IMG/VR virus record: IMGVR_UViG_3300026142_000018
Span: 1-27,268 of that record
Length of the DNA stretch: 27,268 nucleotides
Direction: 5' to 3' (one strand)
From: a virus
A program made the translations under genes and the position numbers. Of this stretch, positions 21,749-27,268 are shown piece after piece (position 1 is the stretch's first letter; each line of letters opens with the position of its first letter). Below the pieces are notes generated by a model. That model searched no databases. It was given only the letters and a program-made list of their open reading frames with translations, and was not told the DNA's origin.

Positions 21749-21754
21749 AGGATT

Positions 21755-21967
21755 TCAGACAAATTTCTTACCGTTGCACTTTGGGCATACGATTTCATCG
21801 TCAAACGCTCCATTGATGTTTGGAATCGTGCCATTGCCCCAGCATTGCCCACAGATGTCCGTGCGACCAGATTCCGCCAGGGCAAGCAAACCCTCTAGTG
21901 CAAGCCAAGCAATCAGGCAGAATGCAACGACAGACAGGAATGCATGCGTGCTGAACCATTCAATCAT
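21755..21967 (-). CDS. Small membrane protein with zinc-ribbon-like tail
   Basis: A 70-residue protein. I choose the ATG at 21967 because it overlaps the upstream stop as ATGA; a longer reading from 21994 would invade the upstream gene by 31 bases. One hydrophobic helix (residues 6-30, including FLSVVAFCLIAWLALEGLLAL) is followed by CGQCWGNG and CPKCNG, two Cys-x-x-Cys pairs about 22 residues apart that could bind one zinc, as in DnaJ-like or rubredoxin-like knuckles. Function unknown. It is the last gene before the promoter of the next unit. Confidence 0.7.
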   Translation of the reverse strand: MIEWFSTHAFLSVVAFCLIAWLALEGLLALAESGRTDICGQCWGNGTIPNINGAFDDEIVCPKCNGKKFV

Positions 21968-22143
21968 TTGATTACCGCCTTCGGATCGATACACGCGCGG
22001 CGAGATTCAATCTCCCCATATTTACCGCCTTTGCGTTCACACTCGACTTTGAAGTCATGGTCACGTTTCAATGTGACAACCAAAACGGTACACATTAATA
22101 GAAGAAATGCGATAACAATAAAATCTTCAATTGTTAATTTCAT
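21964..22143 (-). CDS. Small membrane protein (59 residues)
   Basis: A 59-residue gene fixed by overlap at both ends: its ATG at 22143 overlaps the stop of the VRR-NUC gene and its TGA overlaps the next ATG. Residues 1-26 are a membrane helix (DFIVIAFLLLMCTVLVV), followed by a basic segment (LKRDHD) and a polar C-terminus with two cysteines (VECERKGG and RRACID). One polypeptide pattern of this kind is a membrane-tethered cytoplasmic or periplasmic tail. Function unknown. Confidence 0.7.
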   Translation of the reverse strand: MKLTIEDFIVIAFLLLMCTVLVVTLKRDHDFKVECERKGGKYGEIESRRACIDPKAVIK

Positions 22144-22523
22144 AGCAACCCCATGTATTCAATAACCCTATCGCGAGCCAGCCACCAGCTATCACATACG
22201 CAGGTAGCGTAGTGTTGTTCATCAGCAAACGCTCGAAATTCGTCTTGTACTGCTGAAGTATCTTTTATCTTACCCGGTGCCTTCATTTCGATGTATAGAC
22301 CATGATAGATGCCGCGTGCTGCCGGTACAAACACATCGAATACGCCAGCCCTTACGCCTTCGGCTTTCGCTTTGCCTCCGCGTACCTTATCGCCATGGCC
22401 TTGATTATGGATAGCATGCATCCATTTCAATTCGGGATAAATTTGTTGATTTTGTTGCGCCCAAATGAATAGAGCGACTTGGTGCGAATGCTCCGAAGTC
22501 TTGGCGTATTGTTCGGGGTTCAT
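22140..22523 (-). CDS. VRR-NUC domain nuclease
   Basis: A 127-residue stand-alone VRR-NUC protein of the PD-(D/E)xK nuclease superfamily. The catalytic core is visible: GVRAGVFDVFVP with Asp63, then LYIEMKAPG with Glu79 and Lys81, and a following Q-x-E-F helix (VQDEFRAF) with Gln93. HAIHNQGHG (residues 37-45) matches the family's N-terminal 'iPNg' region. Such small proteins occur in many phages and may resolve DNA branches or cut host DNA. The start and stop both overlap neighbours as ATGA. Confidence 0.88.
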   Translation of the reverse strand: MNPEQYAKTSEHSHQVALFIWAQQNQQIYPELKWMHAIHNQGHGDKVRGGKAKAEGVRAGVFDVFVPAARGIYHGLYIEMKAPGKIKDTSAVQDEFRAFADEQHYATCVCDSWWLARDRVIEYMGLL

Positions 22524-22714
22524 TCTTTATACTCAATCTTCCAGTTCAAATCTTTCATATGAAATGAAAAATCCGTAACGTGTGCAAAAGCTTCTAACGC
22601 GCTTGAAAACTTAGTAGGACATTCGCAAATCACTCTCTTATTGCTATTGTATTTGATTCGCCATGTCCAGAAGTTAGAGGGCATGCGTTCGATTTCGATG
22701 ATGTATTTAGGCAT
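22520..22714 (-). CDS. Small unknown protein (64 residues)
   Basis: A 64-residue protein beginning MPKYIIEIERM. I place the start at 22714, where AGGAG lies 11 bases upstream and the ATG overlaps the end of the TraR-like gene; a longer reading from 22882 would run through that gene in another frame. The sequence looks like a small alpha/beta fold (FWTWRIKYNSNKRVICE, ALEAFAHVTDFSF). No known motif. Its stop overlaps the nuclease start as ATGA, so the two are coupled. Confidence 0.65.
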   Translation of the reverse strand: MPKYIIEIERMPSNFWTWRIKYNSNKRVICECPTKFSSALEAFAHVTDFSFHMKDLNWKIEYKE

Positions 22715-22904
22715 CGTTTGGCTTTCTCCTACCGTCCCGGCAGAAACCGCATTTACCGAATACAAGTCTTGCAAATTCTTCGCCGCACGACTTACATTCA
22801 CCCTCACTAACTCCTTGAATTGCGGCTTGATTTTCTCTAATCTTAGCGAGCGTTGCCGCAATAGTTTTCTCGATATAGTCATTGGCTTCGTCTACTTCGT
22901 CCAT
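22707..22904 (-). CDS. TraR/DksA-like C4 zinc-finger protein
   Basis: A 65-residue protein of the TraR type. An N-terminal helix (DEANDYIEKTIAATLAKIREN) is followed by a four-cysteine zinc site: C37-K-S-C40 and C52-G-F-C55. This is the layout of TraR, which enters the RNA polymerase secondary channel and mimics ppGpp with DksA. The acidic residues at the N-terminus (DEVDEAND) fit the tip of such a helix. Phage homologues are thought to shift host transcription. The gene overlaps the lipoprotein gene upstream and the 64-residue gene downstream. Confidence 0.85.
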   Translation of the reverse strand: MDEVDEANDYIEKTIAATLAKIRENQAAIQGVSEGECKSCGEEFARLVFGKCGFCRDGRRKPNDA

Positions 22905-23260
22905 GCGACAACGTTACCTTTCTGACAAAACATTTCAGGATGTCCACCAGCTTGATCTAAGTAATACGGAGTCATACCTTTTTCAAATTCAAAGTATGCA
23001 ACGGCAAAAAAGAATCGAGATTTGCCGTTAACCAGATAGTGTCCGCATACGGTTTTGACACCGGGCGGATAGTCCAGAACCTGCGAATATTCTTCTGATA
23101 GCTTAACTGGCGCCCCTACCCATTTAGCCCTAACCATTTCCATAGCTTTGAATTGTGCGTCTTGTGGGCTTATTTCATCTTTCTTACCGCATCCAGTCAG
23201 CACTACAGCAAGCAATGCGACGAATACAAAGAACGTTGCGAACCGTAGTGTGCGTGTCAT
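22892..23260 (-). CDS. Phage lipoprotein of unknown function
   Basis: A 122-residue lipoprotein. It has a basic N-terminus (MTRTLR), a hydrophobic core of about 14 residues and the lipobox LTGC, giving Cys24 after signal peptidase II cleavage. The mature part is small and alpha/beta, with VKTVCGHYLVNGKSRFFF and a second cysteine pair position (Cys72, Cys112), which could form a disulfide in the periplasm. A phage lipoprotein among early genes could act in superinfection exclusion or envelope change; that is inference. It overlaps the TraR-like gene by 13 bases. Confidence 0.8.
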   Translation of the reverse strand: MTRTLRFATFFVFVALLAVVLTGCGKKDEISPQDAQFKAMEMVRAKWVGAPVKLSEEYSQVLDYPPGVKTVCGHYLVNGKSRFFFAVAYFEFEKGMTPYYLDQAGGHPEMFCQKGNVVAWTK

Positions 23261-23266
23261 GATGGA

Positions 23267-23512
23267 TTAACCTTCCCGTTTAACGTTGATTGGAGCGATT
23301 GGATTTCTTTCGCTGATAGGTGATTGAACCACACCACAACGAACAAAGCAATCCTTTGCTTCCAACAATTTGCGCATTCCTGCACTCTTTTCGGGTCCGT
23401 CTGGCAGCATCGCATTCATTTGGCTAGCCAATACGGCAATTGGTTTGCTAATGGCTTGCAATGGTGCCGGCAGATGTTCGAATACGAAATATTGATCTAC
23501 ATTCGTTGTCAT
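23267..23512 (-). CDS. Acb2/Tad1-hairpin-like protein (candidate cyclic-nucleotide sponge)
   Basis: An 81-residue helical protein. The segment HLPAPLQAISKPIAVLA (residues 13-29), then LPDGPEKSAGMRKLLEAKD (36-54) and CFVRCG, matches the pattern of the Acb2/Tad1 hairpin family ('F.HLP..L..vs.pf..lA......LPdGpE.t..lRkLLEAKD..VR'). In the studied members, Acb2 binds cyclic oligonucleotides and so blocks CBASS signalling, and Tad1 sequesters Thoeris signals. The residues around 'LPdG.EKS' and the 'LLEAKD' helix are typical of the helical hairpin. Many family members have not been tested, so the sponge role is inferred. ATGA overlap with the gene upstream. Confidence 0.68.
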   Translation of the reverse strand: MTTNVDQYFVFEHLPAPLQAISKPIAVLASQMNAMLPDGPEKSAGMRKLLEAKDCFVRCGVVQSPISERNPIAPINVKREG

Positions 23513-23724
23513 TTGATTTCCTTGAGTTCAAACGTTCTGAGTGTTGCCGCACCGAAATCGCCAGGACGTTGCAGATATTCGGTAATGTCAATCATTGGAG
23601 GTTGACCGGCTTCCAACCTCAAAACAACTTTGCTAATATGGCGTTTATCGAAATCTGGAATGAACAACTTACAGATTTCAACATTGAAATTTTCTGTTTC
23701 TTTATAGAATAGAGGATTCATCAT
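23509..23724 (-). CDS. Small unknown protein (71 residues)
   Basis: A 71-residue protein, not recognised. It reads as a small beta-rich protein: NPLFYKETENFNVEICKL, ISKVVLRLEAGQPP, AATLRTFELKEIK. It has no cysteine pairs or membrane segment. The ATG at 23724 is set by AGGAG nine bases upstream and ATGA overlap with the previous stop. Its own stop overlaps the sponge-like gene start, so the two are probably translated together. Confidence 0.65.
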   Translation of the reverse strand: MMNPLFYKETENFNVEICKLFIPDFDKRHISKVVLRLEAGQPPMIDITEYLQRPGDFGAATLRTFELKEIK

Positions 23725-24017
23725 TGCGGATTACTCCTGTCACCGTCAATAAACCGGCCTGAATTCTTCGGTATGTTTGACACAATACACGAAATCTTGC
23801 CGGGCCGTTTTGCGTCTGGAAAGACGCTAATGTGTTGATTATCTAGTGGGCTAGGGAATTCGAATAGCAGATTACCGTTTTCACCTTCGGCTTCATTGAT
23901 ACGGCTAATCAATTCATTAACCAATTGATTAACTTCCGTGTCAGTCACTCGATATGCGACAGTCTGACTAATAAATCCGTAAATCGCATCCCGTTCTTTA
24001 TCCGTAAATGATTTCAT
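23721..24017 (-). CDS. Small unknown protein (98 residues)
   Basis: A 98-residue protein with a helical first half (MKSFTDKERDAIYGFISQTV, VNQLVNELISRINEAE) and a second half rich in strands and turns (LLFEFPSPLDNQHISVFPD, GKISCIVSN). It is not recognised. It starts with AAGGAT upstream and TAATG contact with the preceding gene. No catalytic motif is visible. Confidence 0.65.
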   Translation of the reverse strand: MKSFTDKERDAIYGFISQTVAYRVTDTEVNQLVNELISRINEAEGENGNLLFEFPSPLDNQHISVFPDAKRPGKISCIVSNIPKNSGRFIDGDRSNPQ

Positions 24018-24370
24018 TAATGAATCCTTCGTTGATTGTTTTCGATCACTTGTTCTAGCGCCTGAATCCGCGCGGCATGATCCATGATCAAATCGCCTGT
24101 TTGTTGATTCAAATCTTTTTGCATATGCGCTAATTTTGTAGATGCATCATGCGCGCCGCTGTGGTCCTGTTGCGCTTTTATCAGCGCCGACACTGCGCCG
24201 CGAAGATCGTTCAATGCGCCGCCAACGTTTTGCCCCCATTGTTGCATCGCCAGTATCATTTGATACTGCGTTTGATTAGCTCGCACCAGTGCCTCTATCT
24301 GACCCTTGATAGGGTCAAATGACTGTATCGAGTTCTTTAGTCTTGTCTTCGTGCGTTTGGGCATCGTCAT
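24017..24370 (-). CDS. Coiled-coil protein of unknown function
   Basis: A 117-residue, mainly helical protein. A basic N-terminus (MPKRTKTRLKNS) is followed by Gln-rich coiled coil (QTQYQMILAMQQW, HMQKDLNQQTGDLIMDHAARIQALEQVIE). The start could be 24370 or the ATG two codons on at 24364, which is better placed relative to GGAAG. It overlaps the previous gene by 56 bases, unusually long for this block. No family recognised. Confidence 0.6.
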   Translation of the reverse strand: MTMPKRTKTRLKNSIQSFDPIKGQIEALVRANQTQYQMILAMQQWGQNVGGALNDLRGAVSALIKAQQDHSGAHDASTKLAHMQKDLNQQTGDLIMDHAARIQALEQVIENNQRRIH

Positions 24371-24632
24371 CTACTTCCGGTAATGGTTGCAACATTTCGT
24401 CAGGGACATAGTCGAGAATACATCCGCATTTGCACGTATGCGGTTCAGGTAACGGCCACATCGGAGCGCTACGGTATCTCGAAATTGTGAACGGACCTAG
24501 CTGTTCATAGCCAAGATACACCACCGTTTGAACATTCATGCATTTGATTGGTTTTCCAAGCAATTCGTCATAGTGTGCATCATGCTTGAATGCATAGACA
24601 ACCAATGCGTTGTCGCCTTGTTTGCAATTCAC
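24315..24632 (-). CDS. Small unknown protein with CxCxC cysteine cluster
   Basis: A 105-residue protein started from a GTG at 24632, which overlaps the upstream TGA as GTGA with a GGGGG stretch nearby; a TTG at 24644 is a poorer alternative. The first half looks like a beta-rich fold (DNALVVYAFKHDAHYDEL, VQTVVYLGYEQ). HTCKCGC at about residues 68-74 could bind a metal. The C-terminus is acidic (EVDDDAQTHEDKTKELD). Function unknown. Confidence 0.58.
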   Translation of the reverse strand: MNCKQGDNALVVYAFKHDAHYDELLGKPIKCMNVQTVVYLGYEQLGPFTISRYRSAPMWPLPEPHTCKCGCILDYVPDEMLQPLPEVDDDAQTHEDKTKELDTVI

Positions 24633-24898
24633 ATGAACCCCCAAATTTTGCGAAGCTTTGGGAGTGTGTCCGGGTTGCGGAATTTACGCAAGAACTTTCG
24701 CCAGAATGTTTCGTATTGAACGTATTGAGGCAGCTTATCAGCCAGTAGCCCGCGCTGTAGACGTGCATGGAAGTCTGTCACTTCAGGATGAACTTCGTAA
24801 AACGATCCGGTTCGGCTATCGCGGATTTCGCCAGTTTTACCTTTGTATTTCTTTCCGATCACTACTCCGCGTTTCGTGACCTTTGCAAGTTCTATCAT
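24629..24898 (-). CDS. Small basic unknown protein (89 residues)
   Basis: An 89-residue Lys/Arg-rich protein. Residues 1-35 resemble a small KOW/SH3-like barrel (GVVIGKKYKGKTGEIRDSRTGSF), followed by helices with WRKFLRKFRN. The ATG has AAAGGTGA upstream. It is not recognised. The basic charge would suit nucleic-acid contact; that is speculative. Confidence 0.62.
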   Translation of the reverse strand: MIELAKVTKRGVVIGKKYKGKTGEIRDSRTGSFYEVHPEVTDFHARLQRGLLADKLPQYVQYETFWRKFLRKFRNPDTLPKLRKIWGFM

Positions 24899-24934
24899 TG
24901 TTCACCTTTCGTTAATGAAGATTGAATTCTATCA

Positions 24935-25204
24935 TCAATCCTTCCTATCTTCAATCGTAATACAAGCCTGAGCAAGATTGTTCAATTCTCGTGTTGCTTT
25001 ATGCATGCGTTCAGTTGCTCTACGTACCGTTTCTTTCGGCACTGATTCATTGAGATTCAATATGCCGTTGCGTGCGCGATGGTATTCGGCAACTGTTGCG
25101 ATCATTACAGCATAAATCGGCAAATCATCAATTCCAGCTTCTAGGATAAGCTGTCGGCGATGCTCATCGATATCATTGATTATTGCAGTGTGAACGGTTT
25201 TCAT
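24935..25204 (-). CDS. Small helical unknown protein (89 residues)
   Basis: A helical protein of 89 residues. I use the ATG at 25204 (AAGGGA upstream, two bases after the previous stop) instead of an in-frame TTG at 25210. Sequence features include IDEHRRQLILEAGID, YAVMIATVAEYHRARNG and an Arg/Glu-rich helix (ETVRRATERMHKATREL). No motif recognised. It lies in a run of small co-transcribed genes. Confidence 0.62.
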   Translation of the reverse strand: MKTVHTAIINDIDEHRRQLILEAGIDDLPIYAVMIATVAEYHRARNGILNLNESVPKETVRRATERMHKATRELNNLAQACITIEDRKD

Positions 25205-25206
25205 GA

Positions 25207-25395
25207 TCAATCCCTTTTAATCAACGAGTTAACATATTCGTCAAATTCTTTGCTAGCTTTGTTGTATGCATCCGTTGCAATGTCCTTATACAACGTGCCT
25301 ACTCCGTTCGCATGAATGAATCGATACTCACTATACGATGTCTTAAGAGTATGTGCCAATTGAAAAATTGTCGCGGCTTCCATGCGGTTTATCAT
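25207..25395 (-). CDS. Small unknown protein (62 residues)
   Basis: A 62-residue protein: EAATIFQLAHTLKTSYSEYR and a C-terminal helix with YNKASKEFDEYVNSLIKRD. ATGA overlap with the upstream gene sets the start at 25395; an internal Met four codons on is also possible. No recognisable motif. Confidence 0.58.
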   Translation of the reverse strand: MINRMEAATIFQLAHTLKTSYSEYRFIHANGVGTLYKDIATDAYNKASKEFDEYVNSLIKRD

Positions 25396-25559
25396 TTGAC
25401 CCCCATGCGTCGGCGTGCTTCTGCGGCATACTCTGCGGCATGCTGTTGATAATACTTCGCCAAATACGTCTGTTTGGCATCCATGTACTTACGTGCCCAT
25501 GCGTACATGCGCATAGCTTCAGCTTGATACCAAACAATAGCCATTTCTCTATCGATCAT
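25392..25559 (-). CDS. Small Ala/Tyr-rich unknown protein (55 residues)
   Basis: A 55-residue helical protein (MIDREMAIVWYQAEAMR, YMDAKQTYLAKYYQQHAAEYA). The start at 25559 is chosen because TAGGAG lies seven bases upstream; a longer reading from 25616 would begin before a hairpin. It follows a UUCG-type hairpin. Function unknown. Confidence 0.6.
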   Translation of the reverse strand: MIDREMAIVWYQAEAMRMYAWARKYMDAKQTYLAKYYQQHAAEYAAEARRRMGVK

Positions 25560-25577
25560 GATAACTCCTATAGAAAT

Positions 25578-25591
25578 GGGGCCGAAGCCCC
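25578..25591 (-). terminator. UUCG-tetraloop hairpin, possible weak terminator
   Basis: On the minus strand GGGGC TTCG GCCCC, then ATTTCT. A very stable hairpin placed between two genes, 7 bases after the stop of the 25,598 gene. The T tract is too short for a classic terminator, so it may instead protect a 3' end or mark a processing site. Confidence 0.5.
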
Positions 25592-25597
25592 GATTGA

Positions 25598-25849
25598 TTA
25601 AACCACTTCGCCCCAATGACCGCGATAATCAGAGTCAGAACATGGAATGTATTTGCCTTGCTTCGTCAGGCTAGACAGATAACCGGACCATTGAGCCGGA
25701 GTAACAGCCGACTTAACCAAACCGTAAGCATTGTCAATGTTTGCATACTGACGTTCTACGCTAGAGCACAAAGCCAAGTAGCAAGCAAGTTCCAACTTAT
25801 TAGCCTTGATTGCGATTGCGATGCATTGAGTTTGAACTTTGGTAGCCAT
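25598..25849 (-). CDS. Small unknown protein (83 residues)
   Basis: An 83-residue protein. The N-terminal half is helical and Ala/Cys-rich (IAIAIKANKLELACYLALC), followed by VTPAQWSGYLSSLTKQGKYI, reminiscent of a small helix-turn-helix or winged fold, and a tail SDSDYRGHWGEVV. GGAG lies nine bases before the ATG at 25849. It follows an 83-base gap without a recognisable promoter. The winged-helix idea is weak; function unknown. Confidence 0.6.
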   Translation of the reverse strand: MATKVQTQCIAIAIKANKLELACYLALCSSVERQYANIDNAYGLVKSAVTPAQWSGYLSSLTKQGKYIPCSDSDYRGHWGEVV

Positions 25850-25932
25850 TTTGTTTACTCCGGTTGTTGATACGATGGATCTATTCTAGTTCACTTTTTA
25901 CCATCGTGCCTACCGTTCGTCGGAAAGATTCG

Positions 25933-26442
25933 TCAATTGATCCGATATTTTTCGATCAATTCATCGGCATACTTATCAAGTTCGTTGCCGCTAATCGATG
26001 TAATAACCCTATCCGTTCCTGCAATCAAATGAATCCCTTGCATCCGCAAAGCAGCGTACCGCTTACGTGCTTGATCATCTGTCCCGCCTGCGTATGACTT
26101 GGCAGGGGGCGGCATAGTAGGCGGCATGCCAACGGCTACAGGCCCCTGCATGACAGGCTGACCCGGCATAGGCATGGCGGGCGCAGGCGGGCCAGGATAG
26201 GTCGCGGCCGGCGTTGGCATCCATGCAGGGACTACAGGGGTAGCACCACGCGCGGCTAGCGCATCCTGCACAGCATCTTGCTCGACCTTAAGCTTGTCGA
26301 ATGCATCCGATAGCGCAATGTATGCGCCAATCAATTGCTTAGAAGTATCGTTAAATCGTTGCGTACCGATAGCATTAACCATCTGAGCCGCTTGTTTGAT
26401 TACTTCGTTCTTTGCCTTATCGATTGCTGATAGTTCGTTCAT
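25933..26442 (-). CDS. Unknown protein with Pro/Met-rich linker
   Basis: A 169-residue protein in three parts: an N-terminal helix (residues 1-65, AKNEVIKQAAQMVNAIG, DAFDKLKVEQDAVQDAL), a Pro/Ala/Met/Gly-rich linker (about 70-115, PAPAMPMPGQP and GMPPTMPPPA) and a C-terminal part (DDQARKRYAALRMQGIHLIAG, DELIEKYRIN). The linker is coded by a sharp GC-rich island (about 26,100-26,290). Not recognised. ATGA overlap with the upstream gene. Confidence 0.65.
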   Translation of the reverse strand: MNELSAIDKAKNEVIKQAAQMVNAIGTQRFNDTSKQLIGAYIALSDAFDKLKVEQDAVQDALAARGATPVVPAWMPTPAATYPGPPAPAMPMPGQPVMQGPVAVGMPPTMPPPAKSYAGGTDDQARKRYAALRMQGIHLIAGTDRVITSISGNELDKYADELIEKYRIN

Positions 26443-26921
26443 TTTGCGATCCTTTCCAAGAATTGATTAATCGTCCAGTCTTCAAACTGCGGCAATTTGC
26501 GTTTGATGATTTCGAATGCCAATGGTTCGATACGTGGCACGCGGCAGTTATTGGGCCAGGACCAGCACCATGACATATCGTAAATGATTCCGTTTGGTGA
26601 CGTTGTTACTATAGTCCCTATACGTGTTTCGCCTTGTCTAGCCGCATATCCAGCCGGCATATGATCTACGCAACCAGCAGACCAAAAATCTCCATTCCAG
26701 AAACGCCAACAGTCTAAGCAGTTAAGCCGTCGCGTTTTCCACCAGCCCACAAACGGCGGTCGCGACCCTGAACGCCAAATCTCCGCAGGCATATGCATTG
26801 ATTGATTCATCGTATCAATCGTCAAGATATTCGTTAGCGTATCTCGATTATTGAATTCCAAGCCGAACGCTTTTGTTGTGGCGCATGTATGCCATAAGCG
26901 TTTGAGTATGTCAGGGTTCAT
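26439..26921 (-). CDS. Trp/Cys-rich unknown protein (160 residues)
   Basis: A 160-residue protein with an unusual number of tryptophans and cysteines in the middle: WRSGSRPPFVGWWKTRR, CLDCWRFWNGDFWSAGC and MSWCWSWPNNC. The C-terminus has PRIEPLAFEIIKRKLP and WTINQFLERIAK helices. The cysteines may form a zinc site (C-x-x-C followed by later Cys/His). It is not recognised. The ATGA overlaps at its downstream end show coupling. Confidence 0.62.
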   Translation of the reverse strand: MNPDILKRLWHTCATTKAFGLEFNNRDTLTNILTIDTMNQSMHMPAEIWRSGSRPPFVGWWKTRRLNCLDCWRFWNGDFWSAGCVDHMPAGYAARQGETRIGTIVTTSPNGIIYDMSWCWSWPNNCRVPRIEPLAFEIIKRKLPQFEDWTINQFLERIAK

Positions 26922-27223
26922 TATCTAATCCTCGCAATTTCAATAGTTTTAACAGGTAGCCGATGTTTCAATCTAAGAAATTTTCCGTAGTGCTTATCCT
27001 TTTCAAGTTTTGTGTTTAGCCTCCATACTGCATGGTCTATGTGCCAGCGTTCGTATTCCGTGTATTCGTCAAACGGTACAAAGAAAGCTTCGCCTATCAA
27101 CATGCGAGCAAACGGTAAAGCCGTCCCGTGATAGACGACAACACCGGGCTTACCTTTGATGATTCGAAAATTGGCCCATTTACTGCAAGGGACAATTTTA
27201 AAATTAAACGTGTGAATTGTCAT
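26921..27223 (-). CDS. Small basic unknown protein (100 residues)
   Basis: A 100-residue protein: TFNFKIVPCSKWANFRI, PGVVVYHGTALPFARM, YERWHIDHAVWRLNTKLE and a basic end LRLKHRLPVKTIEIARIR. It is not recognised. The start codon overlaps the stop of an incomplete upstream gene as ATGA, and its stop touches the next start. Confidence 0.6.
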   Translation of the reverse strand: MTIHTFNFKIVPCSKWANFRIIKGKPGVVVYHGTALPFARMLIGEAFFVPFDEYTEYERWHIDHAVWRLNTKLEKDKHYGKFLRLKHRLPVKTIEIARIR

Positions 27224-27268
27224 TTGATTCTCGCTAATTCAATTGCATGGCCATGCGAATTACAGCGT
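27220..27268 (-). CDS. C-terminus of an incomplete upstream gene
   Basis: The last 15 residues of a gene that begins outside the window (ending NSHGHAIELARIK, then TGA at 27222-27220). Evidence is the open frame to the edge and the ATGA overlap with the next gene, the linkage style of this block. The palindrome GCATGGCCATGC lies in it. Identity unknown. Confidence 0.5.
   Translation of the reverse strand, partial: RCNSHGHAIELARIK

Noticed and set aside
22520-22882. Longer reading (120 codons) of the 64-residue gene
   Set aside because: The upstream part runs through the TraR-like zinc finger in a different frame; the start at 22714 has a ribosome site and the neighbour-overlap style of the block.
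25883-25911. Promoter upstream of the 25,598-25,849 gene (TAGAAT as -10)
   Set aside because: No -35 box at 15-19 bases; TTGACG further away is too distant. Not reported as a promoter.
27244-27255. Palindrome GCATGGCCATGC near the right end
   Set aside because: A 12-base palindrome inside a coding end, no partner or context at the left end to suggest a genome end or origin.

Overview
The window is a stretch of a tailed-phage genome (or viral contig). Every gene I accept lies on the minus strand, so transcription runs from the right end (27,268) to the left end (1). The virion looks siphovirus-like: a lambda gpH-type tape measure, a tail assembly chaperone pair made by -1 frameshifting, and no sheath or baseplate gene in view. 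The host is Gram-negative, probably a proteobacterium. The evidence is an Rz/Rz1-type spanin pair, a lambda R-type transglycosylase, two lipobox proteins and a TraR/DksA-like zinc finger. I see no integrase, repressor, polymerase or tRNA, so lifestyle cannot be read from this window. By eye the base composition is moderate, with several sharply GC-richer islands inside genes.

Layout, in order of transcription. (1) 27.27-21.75 kb: about twenty very small, tightly packed genes, many joined by ATGA/GTGA/TAATG overlaps. Most are unrecognisable. Exceptions are an Acb2/Tad1-hairpin-like protein (candidate cyclic-nucleotide sponge against CBASS/Thoeris), a TraR-like C4 zinc finger, a VRR-NUC nuclease, a lipoprotein and two small membrane proteins. 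(2) 21.75-20.98 kb: one gene of unknown function with its own sigma70-type promoter, an inverted repeat at the expected start of transcription and a strong terminator. (3) 20.93-19.39 kb: lysis cassette with a membrane/coiled-coil protein, holin, lambda R-like endolysin, and i-spanin and o-spanin genes that overlap heavily. (4) 19.38-12.7 kb: packaging and head genes: TerS, TerL, HI1409/DUF1073 portal, Mu gpF/SPP1 gp7-like minor head protein, DUF2213 protease/scaffold, cement protein and DUF2184 major capsid protein with a terminator on its stop codon. (5) 12.67-6.19 kb: head-tail connector genes, split by a five- or six-gene receptor-binding block (SGNH hydrolase, Gp80-like fibre protein, two small structural proteins, a LamG protein with twelve 20/21-residue repeats, a fibre-adaptor-like protein). 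(6) 6.19 kb to the left end: tail terminator, tail tube protein and terminator, G/GT chaperones, HK97 gp10-like protein, and a tape measure that runs off the left end.

Genes work in modules: right-hand genes probably act on the host early, the middle lyses the cell and packages DNA, and the left builds head, connector, fibres and tail. The most rewarding points are the sponge-like protein, the insulated single-gene unit at 21 kb, the three-layer lysis overlap, the 41-residue super-repeat in the LamG protein, the A AAA AAC frameshift site, and a perfect 23-bp inverted repeat at base 1 that may be a contig-end artefact. No gap between genes exceeds about 120 bases.
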